From: Bradyrhizobiaceae bacterium PARB1 | GTDB taxonomy: Bacteria > Pseudomonadota > Alphaproteobacteria > Rhizobiales > Xanthobacteraceae | Reading direction: 5' to 3' | NCBI GenBank assembly: GCA_002256345.1 | Contig: NKIY01000003.1 | Coordinates: 1 to 64,000 of the forward strand | Length of the DNA: 64,000 nucleotides | Part shown: positions 7,625 to 16,241 of the stretch, piece after piece | Position numbering within the stretch: position 1 is the first letter of the stretch | How the letters are laid out: each line of letters begins with the position of its first letter | Translations under genes and position numbers: made by a program | The notes under the pieces: generated by a model | Databases searched by the model: none | Told to the model about the DNA's origin: nothing | Seen by the model: only the letters and a program-made list of their open reading frames with translations

Positions 7625-9274
7625 TTAACGCGTCAGTTTCTTGTACTTCACGCGATGCGGAATGATGCTGTCCTGGCCGAGGCGGCGCATCTTGTCCTTC
7701 TCGTAATCCTGGAAGTTACCCTCGAACCATTCGACATGGCTATCGCCTTCGAAAGCGAGGATGTGCGTGGCGATACGGTCGAGGAACCAGCGGTCATGGC
7801 TGATGATCACGGCGCAGCCGGCGAAGTCCTCGAGCGCCTCTTCGAGAGCACGCAGCGTATCGACGTCGAGATCGTTGGTCGGTTCGTCGAGCAGGAGGAC
7901 GTTGGCGCCGGACTTCAGCATCTTGGCGAGATGGACGCGATTACGTTCACCGCCCGAAAGCGAGCCGACCTTCTTCTGCTGGTCGCCGCCCTTGAAATTG
8001 AATGCCGAGCAATAGCCGCGCGAATTGACTTCCTTCTTGCCGAGCAGGATCAGCTCGTTCTTGCCAGAAATTTCTTCCCACACGGTCGCCTTGTCGTCGA
8101 GCGCATCGCGCGACTGGTCGACATAACCGAGCTGCACGGTCTCGCCGACGGTGATGGTGCCGCCGTCCGGCGTCTCCTGCTTTGTGATCATCTTGAACAG
8201 CGTCGACTTGCCGGCGCCGTTCGGGCCGATGACGCCGACGATGCCGCCCGGCGGCAGCCTGAAGGTCAGATCGTCGATCAGCAGGCGATCGCCAAAACCT
8301 TTGTTGAGGTGCTCGAAATCGACCACGTTGTCGCCGAGGCGTTCGGCCACCGGAATGATGATCTGCGCGGCCTGGGTCTGCTTCTCGCTGGCCTGCTTGA
8401 GCAGGTCCTCATAGCGCTGGTAACGCGCCTTCGACTTGGCCTGACGCGCCTTGGGCGACGAGGCGATCCATTCCTGCTCGCGGGCGAGCGTCTTCTGGTG
8501 CGCTGCGTCCTCGCGGCCTTCCTGCTCGAGGCGCTTCTGCTTCTGCACCAGCCAGGACGAGTAGTTGCCCTCATAGGGAATGCCGCGGCCGCGATCGAGC
8601 TCGAGGATCCAGGACGTGACGTTGTCGAGGAAGTAGCGATCGTGGGTCACGATCAGGATGGCGCCGGGATAGTTGCGCAGATGGCCTTCCAGCCATGACA
8701 CGGATTCGGCGTCGAGATGGTTGGTCGGTTCGTCCAGCAGCAGCAGTTCGGGCGCGTCGAGCAGCAGCTTGCACAGGGCGACGCGGCGGCGTTCACCGCC
8801 CGAGAGCTTGCTGACATCGGCATCGTCCGGCGGACAGCGCAACGCGTCCATCGCCTGATCGACCTTGCTGTCGAGATCCCACAGGCCCTGGGCCTCGATC
8901 TCGTCCTGCAGCTTGGTCATCTCGTCGGCGGTCTCTTCCGAGTAGTTCATCGCCAGCTCGTTGTAGCGATCGAGGATCGCCTTCTGCTTGGCGACGCCGA
9001 GCATGACGTTCTCGCGAACCGTCAGGGATGCGTCGAGCTGCGGCTCCTGTTCGAGATAGCCGACGCGGGCACCCTGCGCGACCCAGGCCTCGCCGGTATA
9101 TTCCTTGTCGAGACCCGCCATGATCTTCAGCAGCGTCGATTTACCGGCGCCGTTGACGCCGAGCACGCCGATCTTGGCGTCCGGGTAGAACGACAAATGG
9201 ACGTTATCCAGCACCTTGCGGGTCGGATAGGCCTTGGTGAGACCCTGCATGAAATAGACGAACTGGCGAGCCAT
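7625..9274 (-). CDS. ettA: Energy-dependent translational throttle protein EttA (ABC-F)
   Basis: 549 residues, two ABC ATPase domains and no membrane segments. Walker A motifs are GVNGAGKST (39-47) and GPNGAGKST in the second half; both signature motifs ([16 protein letters not shown]) and both [22 protein letters not shown] Walker B motifs are intact. The Lys/Arg/Glu-rich linker ([15 protein letters not shown]...) is the P-site tRNA interaction motif. EttA binds the ribosomal E site and gates the first peptide bond according to ADP/ATP ratio. I chose ATG 9274 because [12 protein letters not shown] is the conserved EttA start and AAGGA precedes it; the longer frame to 9367 is not conserved-looking. 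Confidence 0.95.
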   Translation of the reverse strand: MARQFVYFMQGLTKAYPTRKVLDNVHLSFYPDAKIGVLGVNGAGKSTLLKIMAGLDKEYTGEAWVAQGARVGYLEQEPQLDASLTVRENVMLGVAKQKAILDRYNELAMNYSEETADEMTKLQDEIEAQGLWDLDSKVDQAMDALRCPPDDADVSKLSGGERRRVALCKLLLDAPELLLLDEPTNHLDAESVSWLEGHLRNYPGAILIVTHDRYFLDNVTSWILELDRGRGIPYEGNYSSWLVQKQKRLEQEGREDAAHQKTLAREQEWIASSPKARQAKSKARYQRYEDLLKQASEKQTQAAQIIIPVAERLGDNVVDFEHLNKGFGDRLLIDDLTFRLPPGGIVGVIGPNGAGKSTLFKMITKQETPDGGTITVGETVQLGYVDQSRDALDDKATVWEEISGKNELILLGKKEVNSRGYCSAFNFKGGDQQKKVGSLSGGERNRVHLAKMLKSGANVLLLDEPTNDLDVDTLRALEEALEDFAGCAVIISHDRWFLDRIATHILAFEGDSHVEWFEGNFQDYEKDKMRRLGQDSIIPHRVKYKKLTR

Positions 9275-9523
9275 ATTGATCCTTAAAGGAGCGGGATCCT
9301 TGAATCCGGAGCTGAAGCGTGAAAATCGGGTTGCCACCGATGTAGCGGCCACGCCCCCAAAGGGCAACCGGGGGGCCTTAAGCTTTTGGTAACGCTAGCT
9401 TCCGAACGCATCCGGATCATGACAATTCGAACCGCTTTTTAACGACTGGCGACCACTGTGCGGACAGGGCGATTCCTCACGCCCGCCGCGGCCGGAGCCG
9501 CGGGCAGACAGGCGGAGCCCGTC

Positions 9524-9721
9524 ATGGCGAATATAGCATCAGCACCTACAGCCGCACACACCGACGCCCGAGTTGCGTCTGCCGGACTGCTGCAGGAAAT
9601 TCGACAATTCTGGCAGACATTCTTCGTCGCGGCGTTTAATCCCTACCATCCGGAACAGCACTATATGCGCGGTCCCGGCCCGGCCTGCCGCGCCAAGGAA
9701 AAGGCGCCGACCTCACATTGA
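9524..9721 (+). CDS. Small hypothetical protein (65 aa)
   Basis: From ATG 9524 the product begins MANIASAPTAAHTDARV and has a central aromatic helix (LLQEIRQFWQTFFVAAFNPYHPEQHY) and a basic tail. No signal peptide and no known domain. Codon use resembles neighbouring genes. The aromatic helix could be membrane-associated or a protein-binding segment. It is kept as a likely gene because the frame has a sensible helix and lies between two unrelated promoters, but the call is uncertain. Confidence 0.45.
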   Translation: MANIASAPTAAHTDARVASAGLLQEIRQFWQTFFVAAFNPYHPEQHYMRGPGPACRAKEKAPTSH

Positions 9722-9834
9722 GCTGATCGACCCGGAATAGCAGACTACGGCGCTTGCGCCCTCACGCGTGTCGCGCGATGTCTCCATCTCCTGACGGCAT
9801 CTGGCGCCGTCAACCGACCGGATGGATCGACCTC

Positions 9835-10794
9835 ATGACGCGGCTGCGCTGTGCAATCCTCGACGACTATCAGAATGTGGCGCTGAAACTGGCCGACTGG
9901 TCCACGCTCGGTGACCGCATCGACATCAAGGTGTTCGACAAACCGTTCGCTTCCAGCGACGAGGCTGCGGCCGCGCTGAAGGATTTCGAGATCGTCTGCG
10001 CCATGCGCGAACGCACCCCGTTTCCTCGCACGCTGTTCGACGCGCTGCCGAAACTGAAACTCCTGATCACGTCAGGCATGCGCAATGCAGCGATCGACCT
10101 GACAGCTGCCAAGGCGCATGGCGTCACGGTCTGCGGTACCGCGATGGTGGGTAATCCGACGGCAGGCCTCGCCATCGGCCTGATGCTGGAACTGACCCGG
10201 AAGATCGGCTTCGAGCATGCGCGGATGAAGGCCGGCGAGCCGTGGCAGGTGACGCTCGGCGAAGATGTCGAAGGGAAGACGCTGGGCATCATCGGCCTCG
10301 GCAAGCTCGGCACCAAGGTCGCCAGGATCGCGCAGGCGCTCGGCATGAAGGTGCTCGCCTGGAGCACCAATCTGACGCCGGAGGCCTGCGCGGAGGCCGG
10401 CGTGACCTATGCCACGAAGCAGGAACTGTTTGCGCAGTCCGACGTCATCACGATTCACGTCGTGCTGAGCGATCGCTCGCGCGGGCTGGTGTCGCGCGAA
10501 GATCTCGCGCGCATGAAGCCGACGGCGTATCTGATCAATACGGCGCGCGGGCCCATCGTAGACGAAGATGCGCTGCTCGAAACCCTGCAGGCCAGGAAGA
10601 TCGCAGGCGCCGGCATCGATACCTATTCGCACGAGCCGCTCCCCATCGACAGCCCGCTGCGCAAGCTCGACAATGTCGTGATCACGCCGCATCTCGGCTA
10701 CGTCACGGCGGAAAACTACAAACGCATCTATGCCGAGATGATCGAAGGCATCGGTGCGTTCCTGAAGGGCGAGCCAGCGCGTCCGTTGAACTGA
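9835..10794 (+). CDS. D-2-hydroxyacid dehydrogenase family protein
   Basis: About 319 residues from ATG 9835 (MTRLRCAILDDYQNVAL); an upstream in-frame ATG at 9754 adds 27 residues not typical of the family. The NAD-binding motif is GKTLGIIGLGKLGTKVARIAQALGMKVLAWS. Catalytic residues follow the family order: Arg in NTARGPIVDE, Glu in YSHEPLP and His in PHLGYVT. The family reduces 2-oxoacids to D-2-hydroxyacids or the reverse; the substrate cannot be inferred. It is a single gene ending in a terminator shared with the convergent L,D-transpeptidase. Confidence 0.9.
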   Translation: MTRLRCAILDDYQNVALKLADWSTLGDRIDIKVFDKPFASSDEAAAALKDFEIVCAMRERTPFPRTLFDALPKLKLLITSGMRNAAIDLTAAKAHGVTVCGTAMVGNPTAGLAIGLMLELTRKIGFEHARMKAGEPWQVTLGEDVEGKTLGIIGLGKLGTKVARIAQALGMKVLAWSTNLTPEACAEAGVTYATKQELFAQSDVITIHVVLSDRSRGLVSREDLARMKPTAYLINTARGPIVDEDALLETLQARKIAGAGIDTYSHEPLPIDSPLRKLDNVVITPHLGYVTAENYKRIYAEMIEGIGAFLKGEPARPLN

Positions 10795-10811
10795 TCCAGC
10801 GATCAACCTCA

Positions 10812-10859
10812 CAAAACAAAACGGGCGCTGTGTTTTCACACCGCGCCCGTTTTGTTTTG
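10812..10859. terminator. Bidirectional rho-independent terminator
   Basis: AAAACAAAACGGGCGC...TGTG, a TTTT loop, then CACA...GCGCCCGTTTTGTTTT form a long stem with T runs in both directions, between two convergent genes. Confidence 0.9.
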
Positions 10860-10875
10860 AATTAGCGTTCCGAAA

Positions 10876-12165
10876 TCAGCGAACCGTTACCGGGGCCGGC
10901 AGCGGCTGCACGGAGGACGGCTGCGATCCCGGCAGCGGCGCCACATTGGCGCTCGGCATTGGAGCAGCATTGGCGCTCGGACCCGGCGCAGCCGACGCCG
11001 TGGTTGCCGGAGCCTTGCCCGGCCACACCACCACGCGGGTGCCGACCTTGGTGCGCTCGAACAAATCCGAGACGTCGTCGTTCAGCATGCCGATGCAGCC
11101 GGACGACACCGACTTGCCGATGGTCGATGGCTGATTGGTGCCGTGGATGCGATAAACGGTCGAGCCGAGATACATGGCACGGGCGCCCATCGGGTTGCCC
11201 TCGCCGCCGGCCATGAAGCGCGGCAGATAAGGCTGGCGCTCGATCATTTCCGCTGGCGGATGCCAATCCGGCCACTCGGCCTTGCGGGTGATTTTCTGCA
11301 CGCCGTTCCAGGTGAAACCGTCGCGGCCGACGCGCACGCCGTAGCGCATCGCGCGGTTGTTCCCGAGCACGTAATACAGGTGATAGTTCGGCGTATCGAC
11401 GATGATGGTGCCAGCCGGCTCCTTGGTCACGAAGCTCACTTCCTGCCGACGCAGATTCGGTGGCAACTGGACCGGACCATCATCGGGCTGCTCTTCCGGC
11501 GGCAGCGAGGCGACCATCACCGAGCGGCCATTGGCGCCCATGGCGGGATCGCCCGGCTGCACCGAACCCGTCACCGGAGCGCCCTGCGGCGTACCGTAAG
11601 CCTGAGTACCAACAACGCCTTCCGGCGGACGCGGGCCGGCCTCGGCGGGACCACGATAGGATTCGGCCGGGCCGCGATAGGAATAGGTCTGCGGCTGCTG
11701 CATCGGGCGACCATAGCGCGGATCGTCCGGCGACATCACCGGGCCTTGTGGCAGAGCGCGGTCGGAATACTGGGGTGCACCGGCCGGCGGAGCCAGCGGC
11801 GAAGCGGGCGGCAGATCGGGATTGTAGGCCGTGCGCGGCGCCTGAGCCGGACGACCGTAGCGTGGATCATCCGGTGACATCACCGGACCCTGATTGGCAT
11901 AGCCGGGGCTCGACAAGCCGCCCTGCGGACGGCCGTTGCGCGACGGAGTGTCATCCTCGTCCAGTGCATCGAAATCGGGCATTGCGTCCATCGCGCTGCC
12001 GCGCGGACCTGCGGGATAACCACCGGGCTGATAGCCAGGTTCAGCCGGAATCGAATAGCCACTGGGCGATGCTTGCGGATAGCCCTGCGCAACCGCGAGC
12101 GAATGCCCGGCGGCGCTGCTGAGAGCTAGGGTCGCGAACGTCGTCAGATAACGCTTGATCATCAT
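10876..12165 (-). CDS. L,D-transpeptidase (YkuD) with Pro-rich repeat region
   Basis: About 429 residues. A signal peptide (MMIKRYLTTFATLALSSAAGHSLAVAQ) is followed by a roughly 200-residue Pro/Gly-rich linker holding two copies of GPVMSPDDPRYGRP and a YRGPAE repeat. The C-terminal YkuD domain has YRIHGTNQPSTIGK and catalytic Cys in SSGCIGMLNDDV. The enzyme makes 3-3 peptide cross-links or attaches proteins to peptidoglycan in the periplasm. Start is uncertain between ATG 12165 and 12162, just after AAGGG; TTG 12177 is also in frame. A C-terminal Ala/Pro tail is also present. Confidence 0.9.
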   Translation of the reverse strand: MMIKRYLTTFATLALSSAAGHSLAVAQGYPQASPSGYSIPAEPGYQPGGYPAGPRGSAMDAMPDFDALDEDDTPSRNGRPQGGLSSPGYANQGPVMSPDDPRYGRPAQAPRTAYNPDLPPASPLAPPAGAPQYSDRALPQGPVMSPDDPRYGRPMQQPQTYSYRGPAESYRGPAEAGPRPPEGVVGTQAYGTPQGAPVTGSVQPGDPAMGANGRSVMVASLPPEEQPDDGPVQLPPNLRRQEVSFVTKEPAGTIIVDTPNYHLYYVLGNNRAMRYGVRVGRDGFTWNGVQKITRKAEWPDWHPPAEMIERQPYLPRFMAGGEGNPMGARAMYLGSTVYRIHGTNQPSTIGKSVSSGCIGMLNDDVSDLFERTKVGTRVVVWPGKAPATTASAAPGPSANAAPMPSANVAPLPGSQPSSVQPLPAPVTVR

Positions 12166-12502
12166 TGCCCTTGTCAAAGCTTCGAGCAGTAAATCGGGTT
12201 GAAAGTTCAGATCGCGCAGGATCGCGGCGCATTCAAGACAAATCCGGGAAAAAGCCCCGCATTTCCGTCACATTCACACGATTGCCAGCTGCCGTGGCCA
12301 ACATGCCGCAGCTGCTGGCGCTTAACACCGCGATAAGCACGCTTCGTTTCTGCCCCGCATCTTTTAACAAACGGTTCGCGAGGCGCTGCGGTATTCTGTA
12401 AACGGCCTGATTCGCGCTGGCGAAACGGCCACTCCTGTGTGTTTCACCGCGTTCCCCCTGGTTCGAAAGCCTTTGTATCGGTCGAAGGCGGAACAGCAAG
12501 TC
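12166..12502. other. Divergent promoter region
   Basis: No supported gene between the divergent L,D-transpeptidase and the Ala/Pro-rich membrane protein. It must contain both promoters; I could not fix convincing -35/-10 pairs. Confidence 0.5.
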
Positions 12503-13270
12503 ATGCTTCCCGGCATCCGTTTCCTGTGCGCCGCTGTCGTCCTCGCGGTCTCTCTGGTCATCTTCGGCATGGGCGCCGCTGCACTCCTGCGTAGTGCCCA
12601 CGAGGAATTTGCCAGCCTCCCGAACCGCCGTCCGCCGGTTCCCGTCTTCAGCCCGCAGCCGGAACCTCCGCCCTCACTGGCGATGCTGCGGTTCGAACCG
12701 CGCGTGACCGAAGCCGCAGAGCCGGTCGTTGCAACAGCCCCGGAAGCCAGCACGCCGATGCCAACGACTGGGCAGGCAGACCTCGAGACGAACCAACCTG
12801 CGCCCGAAACAATCATAACAGCAGCCGTGGCGTCTGCGGTTGAGCCCGGGACGCCTGTTGTCGAAGCAGCTCCTGCGCAGCCGGGTGGGCCAGCCATGAT
12901 CGCTGCTGCTCCGGCAGAGACATCCGAGCCTGCCGCCGCGCCACAGTCCACTCCGGCTCCCGAGACCACAGCGAGCATCTCGTTGCCGACGGCGACGATC
13001 ATGGAGCTGCCGACCGCGACGCTCACGGCAGAGGATGCCAGGCTGTCGTCGAGTAAGGTCGCCCTACTCGGCGGGCCGCCGATCGACACCGAACCGGTGC
13101 CTCTCCCGAATTCGCGCCCGACGGCGGAGCCGCCCAAGGCGAAGCCCGTGAAGAAAGTGGTGAAAAAGCCGGCCATGAGACAAAGGCGATTGGCTGCACG
13201 CGCCACGCCTGCAGCGGCGCCAGTCGCTCCGCAGCAGGTCGATCCGTTCGGGCTATCGCAGATCCGTTGA
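12503..13270 (+). CDS. Single-pass membrane protein with Ala/Pro-rich periplasmic domain
   Basis: 255 residues from ATG 12503. One N-terminal membrane segment (FLCAAVVLAVSLVIFGMGAAALL) precedes a long low-complexity region rich in Ala, Pro, Glu and Thr, and then a basic stretch (KPVKKVVKKPAMRQRRLAARA). A longer frame to 12437 adds no plausible sequence. The single anchor plus extended Pro-rich stalk suggests a periplasm-spanning or cell-wall-linked protein, which fits the divergent L,D-transpeptidase gene, but no function can be assigned. Confidence 0.65.
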   Translation: MLPGIRFLCAAVVLAVSLVIFGMGAAALLRSAHEEFASLPNRRPPVPVFSPQPEPPPSLAMLRFEPRVTEAAEPVVATAPEASTPMPTTGQADLETNQPAPETIITAAVASAVEPGTPVVEAAPAQPGGPAMIAAAPAETSEPAAAPQSTPAPETTASISLPTATIMELPTATLTAEDARLSSSKVALLGGPPIDTEPVPLPNSRPTAEPPKAKPVKKVVKKPAMRQRRLAARATPAAAPVAPQQVDPFGLSQIR

Positions 13271-13288
13271 TCTCTCCGGATTGAATTT

Positions 13289-13346
13289 GTCCCGGTTCTG
13301 CGAAGCATCACGTCGACGATGACGTGCTGCACCGCGCCCGGGACAC
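13289..13346. repeat. GTCCCGG-type palindromic repeat, copy 1
   Basis: The segment starts GTCCCGGTTCTGCGAAGC and ends GCACCGCGCCCGGGACAC, an imperfect inverted repeat about 58 bases long. Related copies lie at 37373-37500 and 57341-57435. Such elements are typical intergenic repeats of Bradyrhizobiaceae. Confidence 0.7.
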
Positions 13347-13354
13347 AAACGAAC

Positions 13355-14209
13355 TCACGCCGGCCCGGTTGCGACGGGCGGGCCATTCTGCATGCCCCAT
13401 TCCGACCATGAGCCGTCATAGAGCGCCGAGCCGCGCACGCCCAGGCGATAGAGCGCCAGCGTGAGCACAGCAGCAGAGACGCCGGAGCCGCAGGTGGTGA
13501 CGACGGGCTTGCCGAGATCGAGACCGGACTTGCCGAACGCGTTCCGCAGATCGTCGAGCGACTTCATGGTGCCCGTCGCGGCATCGAACAATTCGTTGTA
13601 GGGCAGATTGCGGCTGCCGGGGATGTGGCCCGACCGCAGACCCGGCCGCGGCTCGGCGACACTGCCTTCGAAACGATTGGCGGCGCGCGCATCAATCGTC
13701 TGTTCGGCACGGCTGTCGAGATTGGCGACGAGCTGCGCCTTGCTGCGCACATAGGATGGATCGAATGTCGCAGTGAATTTGCCCGGCTGCGGCGTCACCT
13801 TGCCGGCATCGACCGGACGGCCCTCGGCGCGCCACTTCTTCAGCCCGCCATCGAGAATCCTGACCTTCGCATGGCCGAAGGACAGGAACATCCACCATAC
13901 CCGCGGTGCGGCGACCCAGCCGCCCGTGTCATAGAGCACCACCGTATCATCCGACGAGATGCCGAGCGCGCCGATGTCCCGCGCGAACTGGTCTTCGCTC
14001 GGATACATATGCGGCAGATCGATGGAATGATCGGACACCGCATCGACATCGAAGAACACGGCGCCGGGAATATGCGCGGCGAGATAATCGTCGACCGGCA
14101 GCGGCAGCACGCCGGGCATCTTGAAGGATGCATCGACCACCTTGACCTTGGGATCGCCGAGATGTGCGGCGAGCCATTCGGTGGAGACAAGCGGATCAGT
14201 GGAGGTCAT
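13355..14209 (-). CDS. sseA: 3-mercaptopyruvate sulfurtransferase
   Basis: 284 residues with two tandem rhodanese domains (about 8-125 and 155-275). The active Cys is C240 in CGSGVSA, the loop type of mercaptopyruvate sulfurtransferases rather than thiosulfate sulfurtransferases (CRxGxR/T). The enzyme transfers sulfur from 3-mercaptopyruvate to thiol acceptors or cyanide. The first domain lacks the catalytic Cys (DTGGWVA), as expected. It lies upstream of no obvious partner; a GTCATGGCCGGG repeat separates it from the rhodanese gene on the same strand. Confidence 0.9.
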   Translation of the reverse strand: MTSTDPLVSTEWLAAHLGDPKVKVVDASFKMPGVLPLPVDDYLAAHIPGAVFFDVDAVSDHSIDLPHMYPSEDQFARDIGALGISSDDTVVLYDTGGWVAAPRVWWMFLSFGHAKVRILDGGLKKWRAEGRPVDAGKVTPQPGKFTATFDPSYVRSKAQLVANLDSRAEQTIDARAANRFEGSVAEPRPGLRSGHIPGSRNLPYNELFDAATGTMKSLDDLRNAFGKSGLDLGKPVVTTCGSGVSAAVLTLALYRLGVRGSALYDGSWSEWGMQNGPPVATGPA

Positions 14210-14232
14210 GCTGCAAAGCCTTTTTGAACGCC

Positions 14233-14313
14233 GTCATGGCCGGGCTTGTCCCGGCCATCGATGTCTTTCGCTAGAGTAAAGACGTAGATGCCCGGCACAA
14301 GGCCGGGCATGAC
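14233..14313. repeat. GTCATGGCCGGG-type repeat pair, copy 1
   Basis: Two inverted units, GTCATGGCCGGGCTTGTC and the ending GGCCGGGCATGAC, face each other across about 40 bases. Copies at 43825, 48445 and 61085 share the same layout. It lies between the sseA and rhodanese genes. Confidence 0.8.
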
Positions 14314-14341
14314 GAAAGATGGTCAGGTGCTCGTGATATGA

Positions 14342-14761
14342 TCAGGCGCCCTTCGGCGCCTTCGGCTCGACCTTCTCCACCGCACCGCCGGCATTACGCC
14401 AGGCGGTGAAGCCGCCGCCGAGATGTGCGACCGGCTTCAGGCCCATATCGGCCGCCGTCTTCGCTGCCAGCGCGGAGCGCCAGCCTGACGCGCAATGGAA
14501 GATGAATTTCTTGTCTTCCTGGAAGATCGGCTTGCCATAGGGGCTCTCGGGGTCGATCCAGAATTCCAGCATGCCGCGCGTGCAGGAGAACGAGCCGGGA
14601 ATCTTGCCTTCGCGCTCGATCTCGCGGGGATCGCGGATATCGACGATCACCACATCGGGACTCTGGGCAGCCTTGATCACGTCCTCAACGCTCATGGTCT
14701 CGATCTGTGCATTGGCCTCGTCGAGCAGCGCCTTGTAGCCACGGGTAATTTTCTGGGTCAT
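14342..14761 (-). CDS. Single-domain rhodanese-like protein
   Basis: 139 residues, one rhodanese domain with the persulfide-forming Cys C90 in FHCASGWRSA and the upstream VVIVDIRDPREIEREGKIPGS signature. Such proteins transfer sulfane sulfur or act as thiol switches in the cytoplasm. The ATG overlaps the stop of the upstream VWA gene (ATGA at 14758-14761), so the two are translationally coupled. This coupling suggests a shared role with the CoxE-like protein, perhaps in sulfur insertion into a metal cofactor, but that is inference. Confidence 0.85.
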   Translation of the reverse strand: MTQKITRGYKALLDEANAQIETMSVEDVIKAAQSPDVVIVDIRDPREIEREGKIPGSFSCTRGMLEFWIDPESPYGKPIFQEDKKFIFHCASGWRSALAAKTAADMGLKPVAHLGGGFTAWRNAGGAVEKVEPKAPKGA

Positions 14762-15939
14762 GCCTTCCTCACCAATTCCTTCATCGCGCCTTCAAGGCCT
14801 TCGATGGTCAGCGGATACATGCGCTCGGAGAACAGGCGACGGATGATCGTCGTCGATTCCGAGTAGTCCCAGTGCCGCTGCGCCACTGGATTGAGCCACA
14901 CCGTATTCGGATAGGTCTGCGTCACGCGCTCGAGCCAAACCGAACCGGCCTCTTCATTGACATGCTCGACCGAGCCGCCGGGCACCATGATCTCATAGGG
15001 CGACATCGAGGCATCGCCCACGAACACGACCTTGTAGTCATGCGCGTATTTGTGCAGCACGTCCCAGGTCGGCGTACGGTCGGTGAAGCGGCGCTTGTTC
15101 TGCTTCCAGACGCCTTCATAGAGGCAGTTGTGGAAGTAGAAATACTCCATGTGCTTGAATTCGCTCTTCGCAGCCGAGAACAGCTCCTCGACCTGCTCGA
15201 TATGCGAATCCATCGATCCGCCGATATCGAAGAACACCAGCACCTTCACCGCATTGCGGCGCTCCGGACGCATATGGACATCGAGATAGCCGTGATTGGC
15301 GGTCTCGCGGATCGTGGTGTCGAGATCGAGTTCGTCCGGCGCGCCGGTACGGGCGAATTTGCGCAGCCGGCGCAGCGCCACCTTGATGTTGCGGATGCCG
15401 AGTTCGACATTGCCGTCGAGATCCTTGAACTCGCGCTTGTCCCAGACTTTCACGGCGCGACGGTTGCGGCTCTTCTCCTGGCCGATGCGGATGCCTTCGG
15501 GATTGTAGCCCTGTGCGCCGAAAGGCGAGGTACCGGCCGTGCCGATCCACTTGTTGCCGCCCTGATGGCGCTCCTTCTGCTCTTCCAGCCGCTTCTTCAG
15601 CGTCTCCATGAGCTTGTCCCAGCCCATGGCCTCGATCTGTTTCTTCTCTTCGTCGGTGAGATATTTTTCCGCCAGCTTGCGCAGCCACTCTTCCGGGATC
15701 TCCGCCTTCTCCATGGCATCGAGAAGGTTCTCGAGGCCCTTGAAGGTCGAGCCGAACACTCGGTCGAACTTGTCGAGATTGCGCTCGTCCTTCACCAGCG
15801 CGGCGCGGGAGAGATAATAGAAATTCTCCACCGATTGATCCGCCAGATTGGCGTCGAGCGCTTCCATCAGCGTGAGATATTCACGCAGCGTGACCGGAAC
15901 CTGCGCGTCGCGCAGTGAAGTGAAAAATTGCAGGAACAT
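14758..15939 (-). CDS. VWA domain protein, CoxE-like
   Basis: 393 residues from ATG 15939 (MFLQFFTSLRDAQVPVTLREYL). The N-terminal half is helical; the C-terminal half is a von Willebrand A domain starting VKVLVFFDIGGSMDSH, where the MIDAS motif is DIGGS instead of the usual DxSxS. CoxE-type proteins work with a MoxR-type AAA ATPase to mature metalloenzymes. A MoxR ATPase gene lies 2.7 kb away on the other strand (18609). The longer frame to 16053 has no conserved sequence. Coupled by ATGA overlap to the downstream rhodanese gene. Confidence 0.85.
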   Translation of the reverse strand: MFLQFFTSLRDAQVPVTLREYLTLMEALDANLADQSVENFYYLSRAALVKDERNLDKFDRVFGSTFKGLENLLDAMEKAEIPEEWLRKLAEKYLTDEEKKQIEAMGWDKLMETLKKRLEEQKERHQGGNKWIGTAGTSPFGAQGYNPEGIRIGQEKSRNRRAVKVWDKREFKDLDGNVELGIRNIKVALRRLRKFARTGAPDELDLDTTIRETANHGYLDVHMRPERRNAVKVLVFFDIGGSMDSHIEQVEELFSAAKSEFKHMEYFYFHNCLYEGVWKQNKRRFTDRTPTWDVLHKYAHDYKVVFVGDASMSPYEIMVPGGSVEHVNEEAGSVWLERVTQTYPNTVWLNPVAQRHWDYSESTTIIRRLFSERMYPLTIEGLEGAMKELVRKA

Positions 15940-16241
15940 GATGGACAGATTGCCCGAGCGCCGGCGTCCGTCAAGGGTGCGCGCGGTATATAGTTGCGCA
16001 GCCGATCGCCGCCCCCTGCCCGCCGCGGCCGCGAAATTTGCAATGCAGCTCAAGGCGGAAGCCGAATTCCGCCGAGCGGCATGGCAGGTTCGCCGTCATG
16101 GCGATTGCAGGTATTTGTTTCAACTCTTCCGGCAACAGTAACCACATGAGAGAGTGTCACGCCTACACTCTGGTTTCTTAGCTATCGTGAAAGCAGCGCG
16201 GATCATGCTGACGATCCGACTTTGTAGCGAATGCAGCAGGC
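15940..16241. other. Divergent intergenic region
   Basis: No supported gene between the divergent VWA protein and the diguanylate cyclase. A short inverted repeat GGATCATGCTGACGATCC at 16200-16217 lies about 25 bases upstream of the cyclase start and might be an operator; nothing else stands out. Confidence 0.4.

Noticed and set aside
12364-13419. Minus-strand frame of 351 codons over the Pro-rich membrane protein
   Set aside because: Gly/Ser/Ala low-complexity product with no domain and no ribosome binding site; the plus-strand gene has a clear membrane anchor. Both strands are compositionally biased, so this was the least clear case.
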